This document shows positions 1 through 5,427 of a stretch of DNA of 7,257 nt, piece by piece. Position numbers and translations under genes: made by a program. The notes under the pieces are model-generated. The model made no database searches. It saw only the letters and a list, made by a program, of their open reading frames with translations, and was not told where the DNA came from. Positions within the stretch are counted from its first letter, which is position 1. The number at the start of each line of letters is the position of its first letter. Source of the stretch: JBDHRG01 sp039807445 (lineage in GTDB: Bacteria; Pseudomonadota; Gammaproteobacteria; Competibacterales; Competibacteraceae); NCBI GenBank assembly GCA_039807445.1, contig JBDHRG010000188.1, positions 1 through 7,257 on the forward strand, in the 5' to 3' direction.

Positions 1-1
1 G

Positions 2-805
2 GCGAGCAACGAGGCCCGCCTCGAGCGCGTGCTCGGCCACGCGCTGCGCTGCGCCGATGCCGAGCTGCCGCCGGCACGGCGCGCCGCCGAACCCGGCTAC
101 GACCTGGCACTGGTCAACGCCGACGTCGAGCTGCCGCGGCTGATCGCCGGCCTGCGCCGCCACGGCGAGGGCCGGCTGTGCCTGTACGGCCCGCCCGGCA
201 CCGGCAAGTCGGCCTTCGCCGCGCACCTGGCGCAGGCGCTCGGCAGGCCCTTGCTGCGCAAGCAGGCCTCGGACCTGCTCGACAAGTACGTCGGCGGCAC
301 CGAAAAGGCGCTCGCCGCCGCCTTCGCCGAGGCGCGCGAACGGCGGGCGGTGCTGCTGCTCGACGAGGCCGACTCGCTGCTGCAGTCGCGCCGCACCGCG
401 CAGCGCCCCTGGGAAGTCAGCCAGGTCAACGAGCTGCTGGTGCAGATGGAGCGCTTCGACGGCGTGCTGGTGTGCGCGACCAACCTGATCGAGCGCCTCG
501 ACGAGGCGGTGATGCGCCGCTTCGACCGCAAGATCCGCTTCGCGCCGCTGAGCCCCGAGCAGGCCGCGCGCCTGTTCGCCGAGCTGCTGCGCAGCCGCGG
601 CGCCAAGCCCGGCCCGACCGAGGACTGGACGGCTGCGCTGGCCCGGTTGGGCGGGCTGACCGCCGGCGACTTCGCCACCGTCACGCGTCAGACGCGCCTG
701 TTCGACGAGCGCCCAGCGCCCGAGCGCCTGCTCGCACTGCTCGAAGCCGAGCTCGCCGTGCGCGACCCGCAGCGCGGACGCACGCCGATCGGCTTCGTGA
801 GCTGA
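2..805 (+). CDS. AAA+ ATPase, C-terminal part (5' end outside window)
   Basis: The frame is open from the window edge, so the true start lies upstream; 267 residues are visible. The protein carries one AAA+ module of the FtsH/Cdc48-like type: Walker A GPPGTGKS at visible residues 63-70, a pore-loop-like KYVGGTEK, Walker B LLLDEADSLL at 118-127, sensor-1 ATN near 159-161, and a candidate arginine-finger stretch MRRFDRK at 171-177, followed by a helical lid. By family knowledge such enzymes use ATP hydrolysis to remodel or unfold protein partners; the substrate cannot be told here. The 53 visible residues before the P-loop show no recognisable domain, and any N-terminal domain is out of view. 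It is followed after 83 bp by a small ORF on the same strand and faces a block of - strand genes. The AAA+ call is certain; the subfamily is not. Confidence 0.9.
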   Translation, partial: ASNEARLERVLGHALRCADAELPPARRAAEPGYDLALVNADVELPRLIAGLRRHGEGRLCLYGPPGTGKSAFAAHLAQALGRPLLRKQASDLLDKYVGGTEKALAAAFAEARERRAVLLLDEADSLLQSRRTAQRPWEVSQVNELLVQMERFDGVLVCATNLIERLDEAVMRRFDRKIRFAPLSPEQAARLFAELLRSRGAKPGPTEDWTAALARLGGLTAGDFATVTRQTRLFDERPAPERLLALLEAELAVRDPQRGRTPIGFVS

Positions 806-876
806 AGCCGTGCCGGCGCGCGGCCGATATCTCCCCGGAACCCGGCCGCCGCCCCGCCAACGCCGTAAACGAACCC

Positions 877-881
877 AGGAG
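877..881 (+). promoter_or_regulatory. Ribosome binding site of the 83-residue ORF
   Basis: AGGAG lies seven bases before the ATG at 889. It is the best argument that the small ORF is a real gene, and it selects this ATG out of a longer open frame that runs antisense-like through the AAA+ gene. Confidence 0.65.
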
Positions 882-888
882 CCACAGG

Positions 889-1140
889 ATGTCCCTCCCC
901 CGCTTTTCCGGCCGCTACCGCGAGCACCTGCGCGTCGCGCTCGACGCCGCGCTCGCGCTGCTCGGCGCCTTCCACGGCGCCGACGCGCTGCCCGCCGACT
1001 GGCGCAGCGCGCTCGCGAGCTGCCGTCCGCTCGAAGCGCGCGAGCCCGCCCACCACCCGCGCCCGCCGGCCTGCTGGCCGGTCGACGCCGCGATCCTCGC
1101 CGAACGGCTGCTGGCGCTGGGCTCCGAGCGGAGCCATTGA
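889..1140 (+). CDS. Small protein of unknown function, 83 residues
   Basis: I do not recognise a family. The start ATG at 889 is preceded by AGGAG at a seven-base spacing. The same frame is open further upstream only because it runs through the AAA+ gene. The protein starts MSLPRFSGRYREHLRVALDA, has a helical, leucine- and alanine-rich first half, then a Pro/His-rich stretch (residues about 52-63), and ends in a second helix. No signal peptide, membrane segment or metal motif is convincing. It is 83 bp downstream of the AAA+ ATPase and may be co-transcribed with it as an accessory or substrate-recognition partner (inference from position only). Its 3' end lies close to the start of a degraded region, so the last few residues could be an altered terminus. 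Confidence 0.6.
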   Translation: MSLPRFSGRYREHLRVALDAALALLGAFHGADALPADWRSALASCRPLEAREPAHHPRPPACWPVDAAILAERLLALGSERSH

Positions 1141-1163
1141 TGTCGCACGACACCGCGGATGCT

Positions 1164-1233
1164 GCGGCACGCTCGGCCCTGCGCATGGAGAGTTCATACC
1201 AACGGTATCGGCGCTGATCCGCTGGGTTCGCAC
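1164..1233 (-). pseudogene. Scar of a second MNT-HEPN module (both genes reduced to their first codons)
   Basis: Read on the - strand, GTG at 1233 begins MRTQRIS, matching the first six residues of the nucleotidyltransferase at 5361 (MRTQRIDP). Instead of the other 100-odd codons, about 35 bases follow that include ATACC-AAC-GGTAT (1196-1208 on the + strand). Next comes a stretch encoding ELSMRRAERAAA, which matches ELMRKAERAAA at the start of the gene beginning at 5020. The DNA 1164-1187 and 4980-5003 agree at 23 of 24 positions. So nearly the whole nucleotidyltransferase gene is missing and the HEPN-like gene breaks off after its first helix. Neither piece can be functional. A 25-codon ORF on the + strand at 1140-1217 is just the opposite strand of this scar. 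Confidence 0.6.
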
Positions 1234-1306
1234 GGCAGCTCTCAGGGCGAAAGCCGGCTTTCACTATCGAGGAGCGGTCCCCGGCGGCTCCGCCAGGGCG
1301 GCGGCT
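1216..1306 (-). repeat. Dispersed repeat, copy 1 (MNT start plus upstream region)
   Basis: This segment aligns in direct orientation with 5344-5427. The first 45 positions (1216-1260 against 5344-5388) match at 41 without gaps, and similarity then continues with small indels through a shared CCGGCGGCTCCGC. The repeat covers the first six codons of the nucleotidyltransferase (read on the - strand) and about 70 bases before its start. It contains a perfect palindrome, GAAAGCCGGCTTTC, and the G/C-rich hairpin-prone CCGGCGGCTCCGCC. Either two related MNT modules inserted with their own leader, or this is a small mobile or REP-like sequence that sits before such genes. Confidence 0.75.
1249..1262. 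repeat. Perfect 14-bp palindrome within repeat copy 1
   Basis: GAAAGCCGGCTTTC reads the same on both strands. In the other copy the corresponding bases are GAAATCCGGCTTCA, so the symmetry is degraded there. It lies 16-29 bases before the nucleotidyltransferase start codon, a place where an operator would fit; no function is demonstrated. Confidence 0.6.
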
Positions 1307-1309
1307 GGC

Positions 1310-1500
1310 TCATTCCGGAGGCGTCGGCGCATGAGTCCGCTCGAGGTCCACATACCCTGCTTCGGTCAGCCGGTATTTCTGCAAACGGCTCTGCGGCTTG
1401 TCCGGCAGGGTCATCTCGATCAGGCCCAGATCCAGCAAGCGGCGAATCTGTTTTCCTTGGTGACCTGCATGCGCGAACGGGTCGCCTCGAGCTCCAGCCG
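1310..1500 (-). pseudogene. Winged-helix C-terminal remnant (Fic or AlbA_2-type protein tail)
   Basis: On the - strand, 46 codons from 1450 to the stop at 1312-1310 encode a tail containing LIEMTLPDKPQSRLQKYRLT. This is the wing-like ending common to many Fic-family proteins and AlbA_2-type putative ATP-dependent DNA-binding proteins. Just upstream, in a different frame, ELEATRSRMQVTKE looks like the preceding helix, so one base has been lost or gained near the AAAA run at about 1452-1456. The rest of the gene is absent: just upstream lies the end of the WYL pseudogene. Because it is frameshifted and lacks its body, it is a relic. It ends within a few bases of the 1216-1306 repeat. The parent family is recognised from memory of this tail; Fic versus AlbA_2 cannot be settled. 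Confidence 0.55.
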
Positions 1501-1557
1501 TTCACATCAGGCTTTTCAAACCAGCCGAAAACCCGCCCGTTCGGAGCGTGGCGACAC

Positions 1558-2520
1558 TCAACGCGTCGTGCTCCCCGCCGGCGCCAGCACTTCGACCTGC
1601 TCGCCGAAGCCGAGCAGTCACCAGCGCAGCTGCTGGGTGTCGGGCACGGTCGCGCGCAGGCCGAGCCGGCCGTGTGCGTCGATGTGTTCGCCGAGGCGCT
1701 GGTCGGCGGCGAGCGGGGCTTCGCGCAGGTGTTCGGCCACGCCCTGCCCGAGGCGCAGCTCGAGCGCGATCGGCTCGCCCTCGCGCCAGCCGAAGTGGCC
1801 CGCGGCGATGTAGGCGTCGAGCTCGAAGCCTGCCGGCTCCCGCCGCGCCGCGTCGAGCACCTCGACCGCCTCGAAGCGGTGCAGCGCGAACTGGCGCACC
1901 CCCTCCTTGCCCTCGGCGGTCGCGACCAGGTAGATCAGCGGCTCGCGCAGCACCAGCCCGAGCGGGTTCAGCAGTATAGGCGTTCAGCGCGCCGCCGCGA
2001 TGGCGCGCGCGGTACTCGGCGCCGAGCTGCCGCCCCTCGAGCAGCGCGGTGTAGACCCCCTCGAGCACCGCCGCGTCGATCGCCGGCGCCCGCAGCGGCT
2101 GGCCGCGGCCGAGCACGCGCACCTCGTCCGTCCAGCGCGCCAGCCCGTCACGCGCGGCGCCGGCGAGCACGGCATCGGCGCGCTGCAGGAACGGGTCGAG
2201 CGCCTTCAGCACCGAAGGCGGCAACAGCGACCCCAGGTGCGCCTCGACCAGCTTGAAGGTCAGCGCCGTGGTCGGATCGAGGTGCGGGACGTCGATCGCA
2301 CGCACCGCGCGCTCGCGGCTCCAGCCCTGCGGCGAAGCGCCGTCGCTCGCCAGGAAGAAACCGTCCTTGAGCTTGTTCAGGTCGCGCTGCACGGTGCGCT
2401 CGCTAACGTCGTAGCCGAGCCCCTCCAGGGGCGCTCCACGAGCGTCCGCGCCGTGATCTTGCGCGGCGCCATCGGGATGTGGTCGAGCATGCGGATCAGC
2501 CGCTGCAGTGTTTCGGACAT
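1558..2520 (-). pseudogene. WYL-domain transcriptional regulator, disrupted
   Basis: Joined across frames, this gives a protein of about 320 residues, the normal size for YafY-like HTH-WYL regulators. It starts MSETLQRLIRMLDHIP at ATG 2520, with AGGGGGA at 2525-2531 as ribosome binding site. An N-terminal helix-turn-helix contains PRKITARTLVE and then DVSERTVQRDLNKL, and the two parts are separated by a frameshift near 2425-2435 at a C run. The middle continues to about 1980, where the frame changes again (after a stretch with YRARHRGG, into LNPLGLVLREPLIYLVATAE, the WYL core). An in-frame TGA at 1620-1618 follows QLRW; the next codons LLGFGEQVEVLAP continue the normal tail to a stop at 1560-1558, suggesting TGG became TGA. 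WYL proteins often repress phage-defence operons. Here the gene should be inactive unless the lesions are sequencing errors. Confidence 0.85.
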
Positions 2521-2580
2521 GGCGTCCCCCTGTGTCCTGACGATCCGATTCGGTCGAGCGCGGCGCCCGCAGCGCCACCT

Positions 2581-2610
2581 CCGGCATCGGCTCCGATACG
2601 ACGATGCCGG
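2581..2610. repeat. Inverted repeat with 9-bp perfect arms before the WYL gene
   Basis: CCGGCATCG at 2581-2589 is the exact reverse complement of CGATGCCGG at 2602-2610, with a 12-base loop. A nested ATCGG-CT-CCGAT (2586-2597) gives an alternative shorter pairing. It lies 61-90 bases before the WYL start codon, so it is either a leader hairpin or a binding site. There is no U-run, so an intrinsic terminator is not supported. Confidence 0.55.
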
Positions 2611-2619
2611 GCACGACCT

Positions 2620-2636
2620 CCGACAGTACATGTCGG
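2620..2636. promoter_or_regulatory. Candidate operator palindrome before the WYL regulator
   Basis: CCGACA-GTACA-TGTCGG is a 6-bp perfect inverted repeat with a five-base spacer, about 100 bases upstream of the WYL start. Autoregulating HTH-WYL dimers typically bind such short palindromes near their own promoter. Linking it to this regulator is inference from position. No convincing -35/-10 pair was found around it. Confidence 0.4.
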
Positions 2637-2759
2637 CCGCGGACGGGCGAACTTTAGCGGCGTGCCTGCAGGTGCGATGAAATCGCTCAGGAGAGGGCGC
2701 ACGCGCGCCGATGCCGACGACCTGGCACCGGCCGGCCGCGCATCGCGTGCGGGGCCGGT

Positions 2760-2903
2760 CGAATGCCGCTTTTCGCGCTCGAGCTGGCCGAACAGGCGTC
2801 GGGCTTCCGGCTCGACGCGGATCCAGGTGCAAAAACGCATATCACCCTTGGCGACGTCCACCGTGCGCAGCTCGCCAGCCCAGTCGTAGACGTCCTGGAA
2901 CCC
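2760..2903 (-). pseudogene. Fic-domain fragment
   Basis: About 48 codons on the - strand encode FQDVYDWAGELRTVDVAKGD followed by MRFCTWIRVEPEARRLFGQL. This is the segment of a Fic (AMP-transferase) domain that precedes the catalytic HPFxxGNGR motif. Neither the catalytic motif nor the protein's start is present: the frame is closed on the upstream side by the DUF4276 stop at 2918-2916, and similarity fades after about 2760. The fragment therefore cannot be active. It lies immediately after the DUF4276 gene, in the same frame past its stop, so that gene's 3' boundary is also a recombination junction. It is probably not the same parent gene as the tail at 1310-1500, because small Fic proteins with this DVYDWAGE segment usually lack that tail. 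Confidence 0.7.
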
Positions 2904-2915
2904 GAAACTACCACC

Positions 2916-3530
2916 TCAGGCCAGCAAGGCCTCCACGCCATCGCAGAACGCCCGGAAGCTGGCCGAGCGGTTCCGGGCCCGGTCCAAATGCGGGGCGATC
3001 CGGTTGGCTGTTTCGATCTTCGGATAACTGCTCTTGTAGATGCCGTGCTGCTTCAGGAACCTGTGCAGCGCCTCCCAGGTGCCGCCGCCGACGTTGTCGG
3101 GGTTGCGGAAGATCCCGCTCGCGCCGATCGCCGGCAGACCGCCGAACGCGGCGCGCAGTGCGGCGGGATCGCCGATGAACCAAGCTTCGAGCTCCTCGAC
3201 GGCGATGCGGTTGACGACGTGGAAGCCTCCGCCCGGTCCCGGCCTGGTTCGGGTGGCGAGGCCGACATCGCGGGCGACGAGCTCGAGCCGACGCTTCAGC
3301 GCCTCGCAATCGTCGTCGTCACGGTCGACCAGCACCAGCACCTTGATCGCTTCGCCCCGACGGATGCGGTCGCGGTAAGCGGCGAGGCGCTGCGGCAGCT
3401 TCTCGAGTAGCTGCGACTTGCTGCCGAGGTTGACGACCTTGAAGCGGGCTCGACCGCCGACGATCTTCGGCAGGATGTGCTTCAGCGCCGCCTCGGCCGA
3501 GGGCTCCTCGACCAGGACTTCCAGGTCCAT
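2916..3530 (-). CDS. DUF4276 family protein, candidate TOPRIM-like effector
   Basis: A 204-residue protein whose ATG (3530-3528) directly abuts the stop of the ATPase gene (TGAATG), so translation is probably coupled. Residues 4-16 contain EVLVEEPSAEAAL and residues 64-75 VLVLVDRDDDDC. An N-terminal acidic residue on a strand followed by an Asp-x-Asp cluster (D69, D71-D74) is the arrangement of TOPRIM metal sites, as in OLD and AriB nucleases. A third conserved-looking block is VEELEAWFIGD at 111-121. The family is recognised as DUF4276, which recurs beside P-loop ATPases in defence islands. Nuclease activity is inferred from the acidic pattern, not shown. The length is normal for the family and no lesions are seen. 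The remnant of a Fic gene follows immediately downstream. Confidence 0.85.
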   Translation of the reverse strand: MDLEVLVEEPSAEAALKHILPKIVGGRARFKVVNLGSKSQLLEKLPQRLAAYRDRIRRGEAIKVLVLVDRDDDDCEALKRRLELVARDVGLATRTRPGPGGGFHVVNRIAVEELEAWFIGDPAALRAAFGGLPAIGASGIFRNPDNVGGGTWEALHRFLKQHGIYKSSYPKIETANRIAPHLDRARNRSASFRAFCDGVEALLA

Positions 3531-4736
3531 TCACTCGCCCTCGTCCATCGACAGCGGATCGCCGACGTCGAAGTGCCCCTCCATCCACAGCTCGCCGAGC
3601 CGCGCGCCGTGCCTCATGAAATCGGCGATGCCGGGCATGTCCGACACGCGCCGGGCGCGGGTGTAGCCGTCGGCGCCACGGTGCAGCACCCACACCTGCT
3701 CAGGCGCGAGCGCGTCGACGAAGAACGGCGAGTGCGTGGTCACGACCAGCTGCGAGCGCTCGGCCGCCTGCGCGCACTCCTCGGCCAGCTCGGGCAGCAG
3801 GCGCGGGTGCAGATAGTTCTCCGGCTCCTCGATGCCGATCAGCTTCGGCGGCGCCGGGTCGTACAGCACGGTCAGGTAGGCCAGCAGCTTGAGGGTGCCG
3901 TCGGAGGCGAAGCGCGACAGCACCGGCGACGAGAACGGCGCGTCCTTGACCATCAGCAGCAGGCTGCCGTCGGCGAGCGCTGCCGCCTCCACCCGTTCGA
4001 GCCGGGGGATGCGCCGGCGCAGCGCCGCGAAGACCTGCTCCAGCCGCTGCGGGTGCTGCTCGCTCAGGTACTGGATGACGTTCGGCAGGTTGTCGCCGGT
4101 CTGCGAGAGGCGCTCTTCGGCGCCGGCCTCCGGCTTGCCACGGGTGGCGTCGGCCGACAGATACGACAGGTGCCAGCCGGTCACGAATTCGCGCAGCGCG
4201 ATCACGCGCGGGTTCTCGGCCAGCTGACCGAGCGTGCTGACGGCCAGGACGTCCGGGCCCGACAGCGGCTTGCTGATGCGCGTATCGCTCGGTTCGGGCG
4301 ATTCGCCCGTCACGACCTCGCCCTCGCCGTAGCCGTAGGTCAGGAACATGAACGGCGCCGCCGGGTGGCCGCGCTTCCAGCGCAGGAACTCGCGCTTGAC
4401 CACTGGCCCGCGCGGCTGCTCCTCGATCTCGAGGTGGTAGGTGATCAGGTAGGCACCGGGATGCTCGCGGTACTTGATCTCGATCAGGATCGGGCCGTCG
4501 CAGTCGCGGCTGCGCAGCTCGCGGAAGCGCCCGCGCCGGTCCCAGGCCTTGCGCAGGCCCTCGCTGAAGCACTCCGACAGGAAGGCGAACACGTCGAACA
4601 CCGTCGACTTGCCGCTGCCGTTCGGCCCGAGCAGCACGGTCAGCGGCGTCAGCTCGTCCAGGTGAACGTCCCGCAGCGCGCGGTAGTTCCTGATCCGCAG
4701 GCTCTCGATGCGTGGCGGTAGCAGATTCGCGCTCAT
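3531..4736 (-). CDS. RecF/SMC-like P-loop ATPase (AAA_21 type)
   Basis: A 401-residue predicted ATPase, full length for the COG4637-like group. It begins ESLRIRNYRALRDVHL, the usual first strand. Walker A GPNGSGKST lies at 37-45, an ABC-type signature-like ASDGTLK at 277-283, Walker B with the catalytic Glu pair LIGIEEPE at 299-306, and the switch histidine in TTHSP at 334-338. The ATG at 4736 overlaps the preceding stop as ATGA, and GGGAG (4744-4748) stands seven bases upstream, which fixes the start. The gene directly precedes the DUF4276 gene. By analogy with OLD, Gabija and PARIS, where an ABC-like ATPase senses infection and controls a TOPRIM effector, the two probably form one anti-phage module. 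The analogy is by architecture, not by shown sequence identity. Confidence 0.9.
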   Translation of the reverse strand: MSANLLPPRIESLRIRNYRALRDVHLDELTPLTVLLGPNGSGKSTVFDVFAFLSECFSEGLRKAWDRRGRFRELRSRDCDGPILIEIKYREHPGAYLITYHLEIEEQPRGPVVKREFLRWKRGHPAAPFMFLTYGYGEGEVVTGESPEPSDTRISKPLSGPDVLAVSTLGQLAENPRVIALREFVTGWHLSYLSADATRGKPEAGAEERLSQTGDNLPNVIQYLSEQHPQRLEQVFAALRRRIPRLERVEAAALADGSLLLMVKDAPFSSPVLSRFASDGTLKLLAYLTVLYDPAPPKLIGIEEPENYLHPRLLPELAEECAQAAERSQLVVTTHSPFFVDALAPEQVWVLHRGADGYTRARRVSDMPGIADFMRHGARLGELWMEGHFDVGDPLSMDEGE

Positions 4737-5020
4737 CGGGCGGCTCCCACCATCTTCTCGGCATCCTTCAGCCGGATCCCGCCGGACATCAGCTCGTGGA
4801 GGATGTGCTGCAGCCAGGCGAAGTTGGCGTCGCCGACCGGCGGCGCCCCGAAAGCCCAGCGCACGTTTTCGCGCAGCCGCTCGCCGCCCCAGTCCGCGAT
4901 GTCGAACGGCGGGTTGGCGAGCACGAAGTCGGTGCGCAGCTCCCTGAGTTCGTCGCGATGAAAGCTGCCTTCGTTTGCCGCGGCACGCTCGGCCTTGCGC
5001 ATGAGCTCACGGGCGTTCAC
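4733..5020 (-). CDS. Chimeric small ORF: HEPN start + HsdM fragment + HsdS-like tail
   Basis: A 95-residue open frame starting at GTG 5020, overlapping the nucleotidyltransferase stop (GTGA) and ending in ATGA with the ATPase. Residues 1-15, MNARELMRKAERAAA, look like the start of a HEPN toxin, the normal partner downstream of an MNT gene. Residues 17-74 are an internal piece of the type I methylase HsdM: SFHRDELRELRTDFVLANPPF, with the adenine-methylase NPPF motif at 36-39, then DWGGERLRENVRW and ANFAWLQHIL. Residues about 74-95 (LHELMSGGIRLKDAEKMV) resemble the C-terminus of a specificity subunit HsdS instead of the HsdM continuation. The SAM-binding motif and most of both proteins are missing, so methylation is not credible. 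It is probably a deletion product that stayed in frame and keeps the downstream genes coupled. The HsdS assignment is the weakest part. Confidence 0.6.
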   Translation of the reverse strand: MNARELMRKAERAAANEGSFHRDELRELRTDFVLANPPFDIADWGGERLRENVRWAFGAPPVGDANFAWLQHILHELMSGGIRLKDAEKMVGAAR

Positions 5021-5361
5021 AGGCGCACCCCCTCATGCGCGATGTCGTGCAACAGGCGCGGGTTCGAGTACGTCTCGGGATGCGTCCACTCCTCGTCCCA
5101 GATCGGCAGGGCCTGTACCCGGATGCCGGTTTCCAGCAGCACGTCGTAGGCGATGTCGGCTATCGCCAGCTTCGTCGCGACGAACTCGCCCGGCCGGCCG
5201 CGCAGCAGCACGGCCACATCGGCATCGCTGTCGGCCCGATGGGTCCGGCGGGCACGGCTGCCGAACAGGATCGCGCCGCTCACCTCGTACTCGCGCGCGA
5301 TCCGCTCGAGGAAGGCTCGCACCGCACGCTCGGTCTCGGGGTCGATCCGCTGGGTCCGCAT
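5017..5361 (-). CDS. MNT-type nucleotidyltransferase (MntA-like antitoxin)
   Basis: A 114-residue minimal nucleotidyltransferase. The GSx10DxD catalytic signature is complete: GS at 34-35 within AILFGSRAR and D46/D48 within DSDADV. Such proteins act as antitoxins that AMPylate a HEPN RNase (MntA-HepT type); the HEPN gene normally follows with a short overlap. Here the overlap is kept (GTGA at 5020-5017), but the partner is only the first helix of a HEPN protein fused to methylase debris, so the antitoxin is an orphan locally. The start ATG 5361 was chosen because MRTQRI is repeated at the degraded copy near 1233; an upstream in-frame ATG lies within the repeat and has no ribosome binding site. 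GAGAG five bases upstream of 5361 is a weak site. Confidence 0.85.
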   Translation of the reverse strand: MRTQRIDPETERAVRAFLERIAREYEVSGAILFGSRARRTHRADSDADVAVLLRGRPGEFVATKLAIADIAYDVLLETGIRVQALPIWDEEWTHPETYSNPRLLHDIAHEGVRL

Positions 5362-5427
5362 GGCAGCTCTCGGGGCGAAATCCGGCTTCACCATAGAGCG
5401 GCGCCCGGCGGCTCCGCAACGGCGGCT
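5344..5427 (-). repeat. Dispersed repeat, copy 2 (MNT start plus upstream region)
   Basis: This is the partner of 1216-1306 in the same orientation. It fills the gap between the HNH gene and the nucleotidyltransferase and runs into the first codons of the latter; its far end reaches the HNH stop codon. The shared part outside the coding region is long enough, and palindromic enough, to suggest a conserved leader, promoter or insertion sequence rather than chance. Confidence 0.75.
5390..5419 (-). promoter_or_regulatory. Possible sigma70 promoter of the MNT-ATPase-DUF4276 operon
   Basis: On the - strand TTGCGG (5419-5414) and TATGGT (5395-5390) are separated by 18 bases, with the -10 about 29 bases before the ATG at 5361. 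The matches to consensus are modest (three of six and four of six). It lies inside the repeat, and the other copy has a weaker GATAGT at the corresponding place. If real, the repeat brings its own promoter. Confidence 0.3.

Noticed and set aside
1140..1217. 25-codon + strand ORF overlapping the stop of the 83-residue gene (TGATG)
   Set aside because: It lies exactly on the opposite strand of the MNT/HEPN scar, so its sequence is explained by that relic; translational coupling alone is not enough.
1249..1262. The GAAAGCCGGCTTTC palindrome as an intrinsic terminator
   Set aside because: Stem is short with no loop and no T-run follows on either strand.
1242..1505. - strand ORF of 87 codons across the winged-helix remnant and repeat
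   Set aside because: It reads the remnant in the wrong frame; the recognisable LIEMTLPDKP residues are in another frame.
2000..2680. + strand ORF of 226 codons
   Set aside because: It is antisense to the WYL pseudogene, runs through the palindromic leader, and has no domain.
2640..2700. TAAAGT on the - strand near 2650 as a -10 box for the WYL gene
   Set aside because: No acceptable -35 hexamer at 16-19 bases upstream.
3477..4721. Long + strand ORF of 414 codons opposite the ATPase gene
   Set aside because: It is the antisense of a clearly real ATPase, has low-complexity Arg/Gln/Ala/Val-rich composition and no ribosome binding site or domain; a GC-bias shadow.
5361..5394. Upstream ATG giving an extended nucleotidyltransferase (MVKPDFAPRAAM...)
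   Set aside because: No ribosome binding site, and the added codons lie in the repeat; in copy 1 the corresponding ATG is lost and the frame is not kept, whereas MRTQRI is kept.
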